7,611 nucleotides of DNA from Pseudonocardiales bacterium (GTDB lineage: Bacteria; Actinomycetota; Actinomycetes; Mycobacteriales; Jatrophihabitantaceae): the NCBI GenBank assembly GCA_025465405.1, contig JAODNL010000545.1:1-7611 (forward strand), read 5' to 3'. The notes beneath the pieces are model-generated. The model did no database searches, was not told where the DNA came from, and saw nothing but the letters and a program-made list of their open reading frames with translations. Both the position numbers and the translations under genes were made by a program. The stretch's first letter is position 1; each line of letters starts with the position of its first letter. Of the stretch, positions 6,303 through 7,611 are shown in pieces.

Positions 6303-7255
6303 GGACCAAGCCGTCGCCGACGGAGCTCGATGCGCAGATCCGCGCCGCAGAGCTGGCGGCGTACACGCACTACGGCCTGACGGCCAACGAGAAAGTCGTG
6401 TCGGTCGCGTCCCCACTCGGAGCCGTCGAGATCCGGCTGTCGATGTTCGGTCCGCAGGACGGGGACGATCCGCCGGTACTGCTGCTCCACGGCATAGGGT
6501 CCGTCAACGTCATCGCGGCGCAGGTTATCGCGGCCCTGCCGGGACGCCGCGTGATTGCCGTCGACTGGCCTGGCCACGGTCTGTCGGGGCCGAGCGTGCT
6601 GCCGCCCGGATGGGCGTTCCGCAGCTACAACGTGACGGTGTTGCGCGCGATCCTGGATGAGCTGCAGATCGGCGAGGTCGACATCGTCGGGCACTCCATG
6701 GGTGCGCAGTTCGCGCTCTACGCCGGCCTCGACCTGCCGACGCAGGTGCGGCGCCTCGTCCTGCTCGGTGCCCCTGGGGCGAGCTTCGCGGGCGCCCGCC
6801 CGAACGCGATCATGATCGCGCTTGCGGTTCCACGGCTGGGAGCCCGACTACTGCGCATGCCGATGTCACCCAAGGCGTTTGTCCGCAACAACGAGAAGGC
6901 ACTCGGGGCAGGGGCGTTGCGAGACGTTCCCGCTGAGCTGATCACCGCGGCACATCTGATCGGCATCCGGCCTGGCCACGCGCCGAGCCTTGCGAGCTAC
7001 TTCCGCGCGCTGATTAGGCGGGCGACGGTACGGCCGGCGGTGAACATCTCCGTGCACGAGCTGGCGACGCTCCGGCAACCGGCACTGTTCGTGTGGGGCG
7101 ATGCCGACGTGTTCATGCGTCCGGCCGACGCCGCCGCGCATCTCGCAGCGATCCCGCGCAGCACCCTCGTGGAGCTGCCGGGTGCCGGGCACGCCCCGTG
7201 GCTGCAGTACCCGGAAGTGGTCGGACGCGTGATGGCCGAGCACCTCAACCGCTGA
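6299..7255 (+). CDS. Alpha/beta-fold hydrolase (putative lipase/esterase)
   Basis: A 318-residue serine hydrolase. After an N-terminal strand region come VLLLHGIGS (oxyanion loop, His64-Gly67), VDWPGHGLSGPS, the nucleophile elbow GHSMG (131-135, Ser133), the acid WGDADVF (Asp270, or less likely Asp268) and the histidine GAGHAPWLQYPE (His298). The triad is complete. The region between the elbow and the acid (about 150-250) would form the lid that sets substrate choice and gives no specific clue. There is no signal peptide, so a cytosolic or lipid-body location is likely. The ATG at 6299 overlaps the WS/DGAT stop as ATGA and has no strong ribosome site, which suggests translational coupling. 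Operon position suggests a lipid ester substrate, for example acylglycerols, but related folds include haloalkane dehalogenases, epoxide hydrolases and C-C hydrolases. Fold and triad are secure; substrate is unknown. Confidence 0.9.
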   Translation: MRTKPSPTELDAQIRAAELAAYTHYGLTANEKVVSVASPLGAVEIRLSMFGPQDGDDPPVLLLHGIGSVNVIAAQVIAALPGRRVIAVDWPGHGLSGPSVLPPGWAFRSYNVTVLRAILDELQIGEVDIVGHSMGAQFALYAGLDLPTQVRRLVLLGAPGASFAGARPNAIMIALAVPRLGARLLRMPMSPKAFVRNNEKALGAGALRDVPAELITAAHLIGIRPGHAPSLASYFRALIRRATVRPAVNISVHELATLRQPALFVWGDADVFMRPADAAAHLAAIPRSTLVELPGAGHAPWLQYPEVVGRVMAEHLNR

Positions 7256-7272
7256 GTGTGTGCCCCCAGAGC

Positions 7273-7290
7273 CGACTGTGTACGGAGTCG
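7273..7290. repeat. Small hairpin after the hydrolase stop
   Basis: Arms CGACT (7273-7277) and AGTCG (7286-7290) with an 8-base loop, 17 bases after the hydrolase stop. It is short and could be chance. Together with the larger inverted repeat next to it, it makes the region structured and possibly terminating. Confidence 0.22.
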
Positions 7291-7300
7291 TAACGCCAAT

Positions 7301-7344
7301 CGATCTTGTGCAGGCACGGGTCATAGCGCGTCTGCACAAGATCG
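7301..7344. repeat. Perfect 13-base inverted repeat with partly pairing interior
   Basis: CGATCTTGTGCAG (7301-7313) and CTGCACAAGATCG (7332-7344) are exact reverse complements with an 18-base spacer. The inner bases extend the stem: G7314-T7331 as a wobble, C7315-G7330, one mismatch, then C7317-G7328 and G7318-C7327, leaving a loop of about 8. It lies 45 bases past the hydrolase stop, a reasonable place for an operon terminator, but no T-run follows on either side. It also overlaps the expected end of the oxidoreductase remnant on the other strand. It may be a U-less terminator, a dispersed REP-like palindrome or a protein site; copy number in the genome would decide. Confidence 0.6.
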
Positions 7345-7372
7345 CACTGCGGACACACAACGAACCCGACAT

Positions 7373-7611
7373 GCCGTCGAGGATCGCACGCGTGGCCTGC
7401 TCGGTCTCGTTTGGCGAGGCGCCCCACGGGGGACACGTCAGGTTCGCGTGGTCGAAGTGCTTTGGCGTGCACAGCCACCCGCTCGGCCAGCTGACCAGGC
7501 GGGCACGCCACGCCGACTGCGTCGATCACCTCGTCCGGGACGGTATCGATCAGCGCGTCGACGTCATCACCGCGGATGGCTAGCCGGACGTTCTGCTGAG
7601 CACCCGACCAC
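7373..7611 (-). pseudogene. Luciferase-like (LLM) oxidoreductase, C-terminal part, apparently frameshifted
   Basis: Entering from the right edge, one minus-strand frame (7610 to about 7458) reads LIDTVPDEVIDAVGVACPPG then QLAERVAVHAKA, the typical C-terminal TPEEVAERL-like segment of luciferase-like monooxygenases. The match then jumps to another frame, from about 7457 to 7373, which reads FDHANLTCPPWG and ETEQATRAILDG, the natural continuation of the same fold. A one-base gain (the T of GCACTT) or a two-base loss near 7451-7463 explains it. The second frame has no stop until 6866, so the normal end also appears lost; the inverted repeat begins just beyond. Many actinobacterial members are F420-dependent, but the cofactor region is outside the window. 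A sequencing error at the shift is possible, though the missing stop argues for real decay. The end coordinate is where recognisable similarity ends. Confidence 0.58.

Noticed and set aside
4704..6416. 570-residue minus-strand open frame
   Set aside because: It lies opposite the WS/DGAT and gpsA genes, has Arg/His/Asp-rich composition and no family motif; a codon-bias shadow.
7245..7372. Cys-rich C-terminal tail (VVCPQCDLVQ) in the first oxidoreductase frame, considered as a zinc-binding small protein
   Set aside because: It arises after the frameshift in the abandoned frame, overlaps the inverted repeat, and the two CxxC-like residues alone do not make a supported domain.
7260..7583. Plus-strand open frame after the hydrolase
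   Set aside because: It is opposite the oxidoreductase-like remnant, runs through the inverted repeat and resembles no family.
1..7611. CRISPR array, tRNA, rRNA, transposase or defence system
   Set aside because: No spaced direct repeats, no tRNA-like cloverleaf, and no transposase, nuclease or toxin-antitoxin motifs were found on reading both strands.

Overview
High-GC DNA with dense genes, GTG as well as ATG starts, and 4-base start/stop overlaps. Together with the gene families (a HAD–acyltransferase fusion PlsC, an actinobacterial WS/DGAT acyltransferase, and remains of a luciferase-like oxidoreductase of the kind that often uses F420), this points to an actinomycete (Actinomycetota). 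Mycobacteriales-type lipid makers and Acidimicrobiia both fit, and the window alone does not separate them.

Layout. (1) Bases 1-318, plus strand: the C-terminal end of a short-chain dehydrogenase/reductase, cut by the window edge. (2) Bases 319-476: a short non-coding gap between converging genes, with two small hairpins. (3) Bases 477-3754, minus strand: a two-gene operon, HAD-PlsC first and PlsB second, joined by an ATGA overlap. (4) Bases 3755-3864: a 110-base divergent control region with a locally AT-rich core and an imperfect dyad that overlaps candidate -10 boxes on both strands. (5) Bases 3865-7255, plus strand: a three-gene operon of gpsA, a WS/DGAT-type acyltransferase and an alpha/beta hydrolase, joined by GTGA and ATGA overlaps. 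(6) Bases 7256-7611: a perfect 13-base inverted repeat and the C-terminal part of a luciferase-like oxidoreductase gene on the minus strand, apparently frameshifted.

How the genes fit together. The two divergent operons cover almost the whole glycerolipid/triacylglycerol route. GpsA makes glycerol-3-phosphate, PlsB adds the first acyl chain, PlsC adds the second, and the WS/DGAT can acylate diacylglycerol to triacylglycerol. The alpha/beta hydrolase could be a lipase or esterase acting on the product. The one step without its own gene is dephosphorylation of phosphatidate; the HAD phosphatase domain fused to PlsC is an obvious but unproven candidate. The arrangement resembles, as I recall it, the M. 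tuberculosis plsB2-plsC-WS/DGAT neighbourhood (Rv2482c-Rv2484c), here with gpsA and a hydrolase added and the locus split into two divergent units.

I found no CRISPR array, RNA gene, transposase or wholly unfamiliar protein system. The most notable points are the shared dyad operator candidate, an Hx5D (not Hx4D) acyltransferase motif in PlsC, an unusual HAD motif IV, the frameshifted oxidoreductase remnant and the perfect inverted repeat beside it.
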